From Microvirga antarctica (GTDB taxonomy: Bacteria > Pseudomonadota > Alphaproteobacteria > Rhizobiales > Beijerinckiaceae): a stretch of 64,000 nucleotides of DNA. Position 1 is the first letter of the stretch, and every line of letters starts with the position of its first letter. The notes under the pieces are model-generated. The model was not told the origin of the DNA, ran no database searches, and saw only the letters and a list, made by a program, of their open reading frames with translations. The stretch covers positions 1-64,000 of the forward strand of contig NZ_JAGEMM010000008.1 of the NCBI RefSeq assembly GCF_017921815.1, in the 5' to 3' direction. Position numbers and translations under genes: made by a program. This document shows, one piece after another, positions 25,370 to 33,643 of the stretch.

Positions 25370-26392
25370 ATGCGGAAGAATTTCGATGGACCGACGGGCG
25401 ATGTCCACACTCTCTGGATCGAGGGAACGAGCCTTTCCGGGAACCTTCTCGGAGACCCGGCGCGACGCCGGGTCGATGTCTATGTGCCGCCGGGGAGAGA
25501 CGACAACGTCCCTCTGCCGCTCCTCGTGGACCTGGTCGGTTACACGTCCGGAGGGCCGGCGCACACGAGCTGGAAGAACTACGGCGAGAATGTTCCAGAG
25601 CGCCTCGACAGGCTCATCGGCACCGGCGCGATGCCGCCGGTGGTCGTGGCGTTTCCCGATTGCTTCACGCGGCTCGGGGGCAACCAGTATATCGACAGCC
25701 TCGCCACCGGGGCCTGGGAAGGCTTCCTCATCAACGACATGCTGCCGGCAGTCGAGGCGCGTTTTGCCTGTGGGGGCGACGGCCGCCGAGGCGTGTTCGG
25801 AAAGAGCTCGGGCGGATTCGGCGCGCTGGTCCATGCCATGCGGCATGGCGGCTCCGTCTGGTCGGCGGCGGCCTCCCATTCGGGCGATGCCGGATTTGAC
25901 TGCCTTTATCACCTCGGTGAATTCGCCGGCGTGCTGCGCCACCTGGTCGACCATGACATGTCCGTCGAGGCCTTCTGCCGGGCTTTCGAGGCCGGGCCGA
26001 AGGCCAAGGACACGGACTGGCACACCATGATGATCCTGGCCCAGGCCGCGACCTTCGATCCCGATCCGGACGCATTCTACGGCATCCGCCTGCCGGTCGA
26101 CATGCGGACCTGCGAGATCATTCCCGAGCGTTGGGCCAACTGGACGAAATGGGATCCCTTGCGCATGGCCGACGAGGCGCAGCACCTGGCAGCTTTGCGC
26201 AGGCTCAAGCTTCTCTATTTCGATTGCGGCGACATCGACCAGTTCAACATGGTCTATGGCTCTCGCCGCCTTCACGACACGCTGGAGAGTGCGGGTATTG
26301 CGCATGTGTACGAGGAATTCCACGACAACCATTCGTCGGTGGATTACCGCATGGATGTAAGCCTGCCGCTCCTGGCCAAGGCGCTGAGCTAG
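25370..26392 (+). CDS. Alpha/beta-hydrolase esterase (esterase D/PF00756-like)
   Basis: Encodes 340 residues from ATG 25370, or 345 from ATG 25355; neither start is clearly better. The nucleophile elbow is GKSSGG (G-x-S-x-G) near residue 145, preceded by VVAFPDCFTRLGGNQYIDS. A C-terminal histidine in FHDNHSSVDYR can complete the triad. The architecture resembles S-formylglutathione hydrolase or enterochelin-esterase-type enzymes. There is no signal peptide, so it is cytoplasmic. It is monocistronic with no informative neighbours; the substrate is unknown. Confidence 0.8.
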   Translation: MRKNFDGPTGDVHTLWIEGTSLSGNLLGDPARRRVDVYVPPGRDDNVPLPLLVDLVGYTSGGPAHTSWKNYGENVPERLDRLIGTGAMPPVVVAFPDCFTRLGGNQYIDSLATGAWEGFLINDMLPAVEARFACGGDGRRGVFGKSSGGFGALVHAMRHGGSVWSAAASHSGDAGFDCLYHLGEFAGVLRHLVDHDMSVEAFCRAFEAGPKAKDTDWHTMMILAQAATFDPDPDAFYGIRLPVDMRTCEIIPERWANWTKWDPLRMADEAQHLAALRRLKLLYFDCGDIDQFNMVYGSRRLHDTLESAGIAHVYEEFHDNHSSVDYRMDVSLPLLAKALS

Positions 26393-26662
26393 TCACGGTC
26401 CGCCCGTCGGCGCCATGTCCGATGAGACAATATGTCCGAGGACGGAATTCAGGTGTCCGCTGTGACAGGATCTTGCCTTGAGCAGCACGTGTCCGCATTC
26501 CCCGCCTCGGGCGCCCAGTGCCCAAAGCTCATCGTCGGACCACGTCATGCCCACGTGTCCGCCCGCCCCGGCTGACGGACCAATGGCAGCGGCTGCCCTT
26601 GAGCCCGCAAGGCCTTCGACCTATGGTGCCGGCCAAGTTGACCTTACGGAGCGGCTCTCTTT

Positions 26663-28438
26663 ATGACTTTCTTTTCCAAGGCGGCGTTGAATCAATTGGC
26701 CGCCAATCCTGACTCCATGGCCGCTTTTTATACGACGTCGCGCGCTGCCTTCAAGAAAGCCCTCGGGTCAGCCTTCTCAGGGCAGCCGGAAGATCATATC
26801 AAGCTCGCCTTCTGCGCTCTGGTTGCCTACGAGCTCAAGCCGTACGGCTCCAGCGTCGCCTCAACCCTGCCGGCCCTTCTGGCGGAACCCGGTCTCGATT
26901 GTGACAATTACGCCCTTCTGAGCTGGTACCTCTATAAGAAAATGGCCTCGTCCGGCGCCGATATCGCGCTTGTCGGATGGGATGGCGGCGCGGTTGGAAA
27001 CCATGCCCAGCTGCTGATCAGCACCCCTGGCAAGCAAGCCATGCTGGTCGACCCGACTGTGGGCCTGTTCTCGATCGTCGGAAGCTATAATGCACTGGTT
27101 GCAGGAGAGCCCGTAGCCACGACGGACCGGGTGTCCTTCTACAGCCGCGACGACATCGACTGGTTCAACGGCAAAGTCGTCAAAGCCGTCACCGATGGCC
27201 TGTATGAGCCGGGCGACTTTCTCTATTATTATACGAGCCCCGACGAGTTGCTGTCCTATCTGCCGCTCGCCCGCACGAAGATCCTCGGCGTCGATGACAA
27301 GATCCTCACCCTCACCGGAAGCAGCAATCTCGACGGCATCGGCAATGGGCTGAACAACGTGCTGAACGGCAATGCCGGCGCCAACACCCTGCGGGGCCTC
27401 TTCGGCGACGATCGGCTTTTCGGGAAGTCCGGCAATGACGTCCTCTACGGCGACCACGGCAACGATTATCTCGACGGTGGCTTTGGCTACGACAAGATGA
27501 TCGGCGGCCGCGGCAACGACACCTATGTGGTGAACTCGTTGCTTGACGTCGTGCGCGAAGAGGCCGGACAGGGGATCGACACCGTCCGCGCGAGCGTGAG
27601 CTACACGCTCGATGTCAATGTCGAGAACCTGGTGCTCACCGGCAGCGGCCATTTGACCGGCACTGGCAATGCGGCCTCCAACACGATCACCGGCAACGCC
27701 GGCAACAACGTGCTGAACGGCATGAACGGCTTCGACTTCCTGTACGGCGGCGCCGGAAGCGACACGCTCATCGGCGGCGCCGGAAACGATTTTCTCGATG
27801 GCGGCAACGGCTACGATCTCATGATCGGCGGCACCGGCAACGATACCTATGTGGTCAACGGCTGGGCCGACATCGTCCAGGAAGAGGTGGGCGAGGGAAT
27901 CGACACGATCCAGAGCTGGATTTCCCTGTCCCTGACATCCTTTGCAAACGTCGAGAACCTGACCCTTCTGGGCAAGGCCAACCTGACGGCGACGGGTAAT
28001 GCCGATTCCAATGTCATCGTTGGCAATGAGGGACGCAACGTCATCGATGGCGGCCTCGGCAACGACATCATCATCGGCGGTGGCGGCAAGGACCTGCTGC
28101 GGGATTCCGAGGGCAATGACCGCTTCGTCTTCAAGGCGATCACCGATTCCGGCGTGAGGTTTGCCGACCGGGATGTCATCACGTCCTTCGACCACGGCGA
28201 CATCATCGACCTGTCGGCCATCGACGCCAACACGAAGATCGGCGGCAACCAGGCCTTCAAGCTGGTGACGGCGTTCTCCGGCACAGCGGGCGAGCTCACC
28301 GCGACGCTGACCAATGCGGCCTCACGGGGCTTTCTCATCTATGCGGATGTCGACGGCGACAAGAACCCCGACTTCTCGCTGCAGGTCTACGGCGCGCCGA
28401 CCTTCGACAAGCTCCATGCGTGGGATTTTATTCTTTAG
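26663..28438 (+). CDS. RTX (calcium-binding repeat) protein with N-terminal transglutaminase-like domain
   Basis: Encodes 591 residues. Residues about 70-140 match the transglutaminase/cysteine-protease core order: Cys80 in LDCDNYA, His114 in GNHAQLL and Asp130 in LVDPTVG. Residues 225-500 contain at least three blocks of GGxGxDxLx nonapeptide repeats with intervening TYVVN-type segments that bind Ca2+ outside the cell. The C-terminus has the hydrophobic type-I-secretion ending (DKLHAWDFIL). There is no signal peptide, as expected for T1SS substrates, but no T1SS genes are in the window. It may modify or crosslink proteins or amide-bearing polymers extracellularly; the enzymatic role is inferred from the triad only. 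Confidence 0.88.
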   Translation: MTFFSKAALNQLAANPDSMAAFYTTSRAAFKKALGSAFSGQPEDHIKLAFCALVAYELKPYGSSVASTLPALLAEPGLDCDNYALLSWYLYKKMASSGADIALVGWDGGAVGNHAQLLISTPGKQAMLVDPTVGLFSIVGSYNALVAGEPVATTDRVSFYSRDDIDWFNGKVVKAVTDGLYEPGDFLYYYTSPDELLSYLPLARTKILGVDDKILTLTGSSNLDGIGNGLNNVLNGNAGANTLRGLFGDDRLFGKSGNDVLYGDHGNDYLDGGFGYDKMIGGRGNDTYVVNSLLDVVREEAGQGIDTVRASVSYTLDVNVENLVLTGSGHLTGTGNAASNTITGNAGNNVLNGMNGFDFLYGGAGSDTLIGGAGNDFLDGGNGYDLMIGGTGNDTYVVNGWADIVQEEVGEGIDTIQSWISLSLTSFANVENLTLLGKANLTATGNADSNVIVGNEGRNVIDGGLGNDIIIGGGGKDLLRDSEGNDRFVFKAITDSGVRFADRDVITSFDHGDIIDLSAIDANTKIGGNQAFKLVTAFSGTAGELTATLTNAASRGFLIYADVDGDKNPDFSLQVYGAPTFDKLHAWDFIL

Positions 28439-28655
28439 GCTGCGGGGAACAGCGATCGTTTCGACCCCCCGATCTGCATGCGCATGCGCGAGATGGTGAA
28501 GATCTGTTGAGGATGAGCGGGCGGGGGATCAGCATGCCAGTCGCGTTGTCGCTGTATTTGAAGTGTGATATCAGGCGGGCGCTTCCAAGGGCGACCCTTA
28601 TTCTTCTTGGGAGCGACCTTTCAACCGCTGGAAGACGCGTCTCCTCTTAGAAAGA

Positions 28656-29897
28656 ATGCCCATGTCCGGAGCTTTGAACCAGATCACCAGCTGTGAGGTC
28701 TGCGGAAGCAACGATCTGCGCCCCGTTCTGGATCTCGGCAAGCACCCGATGTGCGATGACCTGGTCGCAATCGGCGATAACCGTATTTGCAAAGAATATC
28801 CCATCGATATCCTTTTCTGCGATCGCTGCATCACGGCCCATCAGCACTTCCAGATCCCCAAGCATGAGCTGTTTCCGCCGACCTATCACTACCGCTCGCG
28901 CCATACGGCGGACGTGATCAACGGCATGCGGCAGCTGGTCGAGGCCTGCGGCGACATGCTCGGGAATCTCGACGGCAAGAAAGTTCTCGACATCGGCTGC
29001 AACGACGGGAGCCTGCTGTCCATCTTCGGCGAGCGCGGTGCGGTGACCTTCGGGATCGAACCCACCGGAGCCGCGAGCGATGCTGCCGAGCGGGGTCATA
29101 CGGTGATCAATGACTTCCTCAGTGAGGATGTCGCGAGACGCTTCGTCAGCGACTTCGGCGCGCCTGACATCATCACGTTCACCAATGTGTTCGCGCATAT
29201 CGAGGATCTGAAGGGCGTCATTCGATCCCTCAAAGTGCTCGCTGCGCCGAATACGGTCATCGTCATCGAAAATCACTATCTCGGCGCCGTCCTGAAGAAG
29301 GACCAGTTCGACACATTCTACCATGAGCATCCGCGTACCTACAGTTTCACCTCTTTCGCGTTCATCGCGGATGCGCTCGGCATGGTGGTGGCGAAGGTGG
29401 AGTTTCCCCAACGCTACGGCGGCAACATTCGCGTCTTCCTGAAGAACGCCGAAAGCGATGCCAAGCATGACCGGTGGGATGAGCTGCACGCCATCGAGCA
29501 GGCATTCGGGGCCGGTCTCGAGACGTTGTCGTCGCGCATCGCCACATGGCGCAAGAAAAAGCTTGCCGAAATCACGAACGAGGTCCAGCGCCATGGCACG
29601 CTTTCAGCCAAGGCGTTCCCTGGTCGCGCGGCGATCCCGATCCGGATGCTGGGTCTCAACGAAACGCACATCGAAGCGGTGTACGAGAAGCCGGCTTCCG
29701 GCAAGATCGGGCACTACGTTCCCGGTACGCGCATCCCCATCAAGTCCGACGATGATTTCGTTGCAGGCGAAGGGCCGGTTCTGAACCTCGCCTGGCATAT
29801 CTCCCGAGAGATCCGATCCTACATGCTCGAGCGCGGTTATTCCGGGCGGATCATCGATATCATCGCGGAAGACGACTTTCGTGAAACGGATCGATAG
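28656..29897 (+). CDS. Sugar C-methyltransferase family protein (zinc-binding + SAM domain)
   Basis: Encodes 413 residues in the three-part layout of NDP-hexose C-methyltransferases. An N-terminal cysteine cluster (CEVCGSND, then FCDRC) is the putative zinc domain. The SAM-binding motif VLDIGCNDGSLL is near residue 112. The C-terminal domain contains YGGNIRVF and GKIGHYVPGTRIPI. Related enzymes methylate C-3 of 4-keto-6-deoxy sugars such as those made by TylC3 or NovU partners. The rfbF/rfbG pair on the other strand of this locus would supply such a keto sugar as a CDP derivative. The start could also be the ATG at 28662. Confidence 0.88.
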   Translation: MPMSGALNQITSCEVCGSNDLRPVLDLGKHPMCDDLVAIGDNRICKEYPIDILFCDRCITAHQHFQIPKHELFPPTYHYRSRHTADVINGMRQLVEACGDMLGNLDGKKVLDIGCNDGSLLSIFGERGAVTFGIEPTGAASDAAERGHTVINDFLSEDVARRFVSDFGAPDIITFTNVFAHIEDLKGVIRSLKVLAAPNTVIVIENHYLGAVLKKDQFDTFYHEHPRTYSFTSFAFIADALGMVVAKVEFPQRYGGNIRVFLKNAESDAKHDRWDELHAIEQAFGAGLETLSSRIATWRKKKLAEITNEVQRHGTLSAKAFPGRAAIPIRMLGLNETHIEAVYEKPASGKIGHYVPGTRIPIKSDDDFVAGEGPVLNLAWHISREIRSYMLERGYSGRIIDIIAEDDFRETDR

Positions 29898-30036
29898 CGG
29901 ACTTGGCTAGGGCGTCGATGCATGATCACGGTCATGGATCGACGCTGAAGACTGCGACCGCGTCCGACCCGGAAGTCCGCGGCTCGGTCGGGCCGCCGGC
30001 CCATCGAATGACGAAAGCGCACAGCCCGGCCCGGTG

Positions 30037-32082
30037 ATGAAGCACGCGACACCCCCCTCAGCCACACTCTCTGGAGCGTCGCACACCTTCGCCATCTTCC
30101 TCGCAGCGGCCCTCGCCTTCGTTGGCCTCGGCTATGTCCTCGCAGCGCTGGGCCCTGCCAATCCCGTAATCGTCGGACGCGGCGTCGATCCCATCCTCCT
30201 GCCCAACACCGTCGGCGTGTACCCGGAACCCCTCGACCGCTTCCTGTTGATCTCGCTGGTTCTGTCTGTCCCGTTCCTGGTGGGTGCGGCCATCGGGCTT
30301 TCCAAGCGGCTGGGAGAACCACTTGCCGATCCACGGCCCGTCTTTTTTTCTCTTGTCGGCTTCATGCTGTGGATCTGCATCATCCGCGGCGCGACCCCGG
30401 AGCTCGCGCGTTTTGTCGACGGCCTGCAATGGACCGCCACTGGTCTGTGCGTGGTCGGAGCCTGTCTGCTGCTGGCGCTTCCCCAGCACCTGCACGGAAA
30501 AGCGAACCGTATCTCCCTGCTGACCGCGATCGCCGTCAGCGCCTTGATGATCGCGTCACAGCGCATCTGGACGCTCGACAGCGCGGTCCACTATAACGGC
30601 CCGTTCTCATCCCACTACGAGGCTGTCACGTCCGCCCTGGTGCGGATTGCGGGCGGTGGCACCTGCCTTGTGGAGGTCATCCCGCAATATGGATGCCTCG
30701 GAGAGTATTTCTCGCCGTTCCTGCAGCTGCTCGGCAGCCGCATCGTGGTCATCACGTCGATCTTCACTGTCCTGTCGATCGTCGCTCTTTCCGCCGCGAT
30801 GGTGTTCGCCTGGTGGCTCATCGAGCGGCCGCTCATGCTCATAGGATGCCTTCTCGGTTTGATAGTCGCCGTCGCCCTGAACCTGATTTACGACAACCCC
30901 GATCAGATCCTGCAGTATTTTCCCGTCCGGTTTCTGTTCCCATCGCTGAGCCTTCTGCTCGCGGTGTGGTACCGGCAATCGCCCGGGCTTGGGCGCACCC
31001 TGGCGGCTGGTGCTTTCAGTGGCGTCGCGCTGACGTGGAATTTGGAAAGTGGAATCGCGGTCACCGGCGCCCTCGGTCTTTTCGCCGGCCTGAAACCGTT
31101 CATCACCCCCGTAGAAGGGGCCTCATCGCCCTTCGCCGTCGCTGCCGGACGGGTTGCCGCATTCGCCGTGGCCGTGATTCTGGTTCTCGCGCTCTTCATC
31201 GCCTATCTTTTTATCAAGTCTGGCTCGACGCCGGATTTTCCGAAATACATCCTGTTTCAGACCGTGTTCTTCGTCACAGGGTTCGGCATGATTCCGATCC
31301 TGCCGTTCCCGGATTATTGGACGATGCATGTCGCTGTGCTGTTTTGTACGCTCATCCTGGCGACCGTCTGGGTCTCGTCAGGGACGCGACTTGCGGACCC
31401 GAAGCTGGAAATGGCGGCGTATGCTGCCGTCCTCGGCATCGGCCTTCTGCTCTACTATACGGGGCGGTCGCATATCCTGGTGCTGCGGCTTGTAGCCTGG
31501 CCCAGCATTCTTCTGTTCTTCTTTCTGCTGGACCGAACGGCTGCGCGCGTGACGAACCGGACCGGGCGCGTGGCAGTCGGTGCCGTCGCGGTTATCAGTT
31601 GCGCGTTGCCGGCAGCCTTCCTGCTCAACACGGCTCCAGCCGTCGCCCATCTGGCCGCGACTGTCAGGGCCGCGCCGCCGGACCAGAACGCGCTCGTTCG
31701 AGAGGACATCGCTTTCATCCAGGCGCATGCGGCCCCCGCGGAGCGCATCGCCATCGTCGGAATCAATCAAGGCGTTCTGTATGGCGAATCAGGCATGCGT
31801 CCCGACCTCGAGGGGCCGGGAGTTGCCGAGATGATCCGTCGAGTCGATCGAGACGACCAGGTCGACATGCTCGTGAAGCGCGGCCCGGATAAGGTCTTTC
31901 TCGGCACCGATCTGAGCGCAGCCGCGGAACGCGGTCTACTGGGAACCAATATCGACATCGATCTGGGCGAACTCCGGAAAGCGTACGCGCTAGAAGCTCT
32001 CGGCCCGGGCGGGCGGCTCATCCTTCTGCGGCGCAAGCCCTTCGCGGGCAAGGATCTGTTCGACGCCTATCCGGGCGAATAG
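30037..32082 (+). CDS. Large polytopic membrane protein, possible GT-C-type transferase
   Basis: Encodes 681 residues from ATG 30037 (a GTG lies one codon earlier). About 13-14 hydrophobic helices span residues 20-530, followed by a soluble C-terminal region. An acidic residue in the long loop after an early helix (WTLDSAVHYNGPF) and the overall shape recall GT-C glycosyltransferases that use polyprenyl-phosphate sugars, but no family motif is certain. It is followed at 78 nt by another polytopic protein, and the pair lies between the C-methyltransferase and the GT-C with the discoidin-like tail. Confidence 0.72.
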   Translation: MKHATPPSATLSGASHTFAIFLAAALAFVGLGYVLAALGPANPVIVGRGVDPILLPNTVGVYPEPLDRFLLISLVLSVPFLVGAAIGLSKRLGEPLADPRPVFFSLVGFMLWICIIRGATPELARFVDGLQWTATGLCVVGACLLLALPQHLHGKANRISLLTAIAVSALMIASQRIWTLDSAVHYNGPFSSHYEAVTSALVRIAGGGTCLVEVIPQYGCLGEYFSPFLQLLGSRIVVITSIFTVLSIVALSAAMVFAWWLIERPLMLIGCLLGLIVAVALNLIYDNPDQILQYFPVRFLFPSLSLLLAVWYRQSPGLGRTLAAGAFSGVALTWNLESGIAVTGALGLFAGLKPFITPVEGASSPFAVAAGRVAAFAVAVILVLALFIAYLFIKSGSTPDFPKYILFQTVFFVTGFGMIPILPFPDYWTMHVAVLFCTLILATVWVSSGTRLADPKLEMAAYAAVLGIGLLLYYTGRSHILVLRLVAWPSILLFFFLLDRTAARVTNRTGRVAVGAVAVISCALPAAFLLNTAPAVAHLAATVRAAPPDQNALVREDIAFIQAHAAPAERIAIVGINQGVLYGESGMRPDLEGPGVAEMIRRVDRDDQVDMLVKRGPDKVFLGTDLSAAAERGLLGTNIDIDLGELRKAYALEALGPGGRLILLRRKPFAGKDLFDAYPGE

Positions 32083-32159
32083 GGTGTCGAGCTGAACTAC
32101 GGAACCGGCGCGGACAACGCACGCCGCTGCCATCATTGTATCATAGGACGAGAACGCGC

Positions 32160-33569
32160 ATGGCCTTCGGACCCGACATGTCGATCTACCGCCGAGAGCT
32201 GAGAGTTGCCGCTCTCACGGGGCTCGCCATCGTGGCAGCCTATGTGGTGTTCACGCTGCTGACGTTGCCCAAGCCCCCCGAAGGCATCCGCATTCTTGCC
32301 ATCAACAAGGGCATCTTCGATTCCATGACGCAGGCATTCCAGACCAACTGGACGCGCCTGCTCTGGCCGATGGAATACGAGATGAACCGGATCTACTGGC
32401 CACCGGCAACGCTGTTTCCGACCTATGCGGCCGAGCGCTTCCTCGGCCCGCTCGCAAGCTATCTTCTGTTTTCGTGCCTCTTTATCGGCACGGCATTTGC
32501 GCTCGCGTTCTATGTCACGCGATCGCTCGTCTTCGCCGCGACCTTGGGTTTCATGTTCGCCTTTGGGACGCAGCTCAACTACACCTACACTTATGGCAGT
32601 CTGATCCCGCTCTACCTGATCCTCACCTTCTGCGCCGTGAACCTCACGATCGTCGTCATGCTGCTGCGTGAGGAGGTGACGGCAGGACGCGGATATCTGG
32701 CTTTCGCCGGTTCCCTGTGTCTGATCGCCCTGTCGAGCGAGTGGTGGATCAATTACGCCATCGCGCTGATATCGGCCGCCGCCTTCGGCGTGGTGTGGGC
32801 GCAATGGCATGTCAGGCCGGTTGTCACGCGGGTCTGCGCGTTCGTCATCGTTGCGACAATTGCGACCCTGGCCGTTTACCTGCTCATCCGCCTGCAATAT
32901 CCCGGCCAGTTCACGCGCTACGGCGAGGAAGAGGAGTTGCTCCTCACCTACACCAGCCCGGTCATGATGGTGGAGGACTTCCTCACCAACTTCTTCACCT
33001 TCCTCTACATGTCGCTCGACAATTATCTTCCGTCATTCGTCTCCTCGTCGAACTCCCTCACCTATCTGGGCCCCGAGAAGATTATTGCCGAGCAGCACGG
33101 CTATCACGCGCAGTACCAGCACCTTGTTGTGATGAGCCACCTGTTCATGTGGCGCTTTTATGCGGGCATCGCCGCGACGGTGTTTGTGGGCCTTTTCATC
33201 CTCGTCGTCAGGCGCGCGTGGAAGAGCCCCGCTTGGCATCATGCGGTCATCGCCTGCCTGATGCTGATGGTGGCCACCGGGTTCGCGACCCATCTCGCCA
33301 TCAAGATGCGACCCTACAACTCGGTTCCTGGGCTGTCGTATAAAGTTGTCTTCAGCGTCAGCGCGCTCACCATTCTTGTCGCCTATCTCGTCATGACGGA
33401 ATGGCGGCGGCTCTCGTCGCCGCGGTCCCGCTGGGTTCTCCTCGGAGCCGTATGGCTGTGTGTCGCTGCTGCGGCAATCACGCGGCCCGGCATGCAGCAG
33501 CAGCTCCTGGGTCAGGTGGGCCTGGTCGGCTTCAGGGACCCGCTGGGACAGATCCTGTCCGTGAAATAG
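32160..33569 (+). CDS. Polytopic membrane protein of unknown function
   Basis: Encodes 469 residues from ATG 32160 (AGGACGAG upstream); the frame is open from 32136. It has about ten predicted membrane helices (for example ALTGLAIVAAYVVFTLLTL and LVVMSHLFMWRFYAGIAATV), with a periplasmic loop rich in Tyr and Asn around residues 270-330. I recognise no family. It is downstream of the other polytopic gene and convergent with the GT-C gene at 33644. It may contribute to lipid-linked sugar transfer, by association only. Confidence 0.7.
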   Translation: MAFGPDMSIYRRELRVAALTGLAIVAAYVVFTLLTLPKPPEGIRILAINKGIFDSMTQAFQTNWTRLLWPMEYEMNRIYWPPATLFPTYAAERFLGPLASYLLFSCLFIGTAFALAFYVTRSLVFAATLGFMFAFGTQLNYTYTYGSLIPLYLILTFCAVNLTIVVMLLREEVTAGRGYLAFAGSLCLIALSSEWWINYAIALISAAAFGVVWAQWHVRPVVTRVCAFVIVATIATLAVYLLIRLQYPGQFTRYGEEEELLLTYTSPVMMVEDFLTNFFTFLYMSLDNYLPSFVSSSNSLTYLGPEKIIAEQHGYHAQYQHLVVMSHLFMWRFYAGIAATVFVGLFILVVRRAWKSPAWHHAVIACLMLMVATGFATHLAIKMRPYNSVPGLSYKVVFSVSALTILVAYLVMTEWRRLSSPRSRWVLLGAVWLCVAAAAITRPGMQQQLLGQVGLVGFRDPLGQILSVK

Positions 33570-33643
33570 CCTTGGGCTCGGCACGCGACGCTTGCCAACT
33601 CGCGTGCGCCGACGGGAGCGCATTCCGGGCCGCCGCCGGGCCT

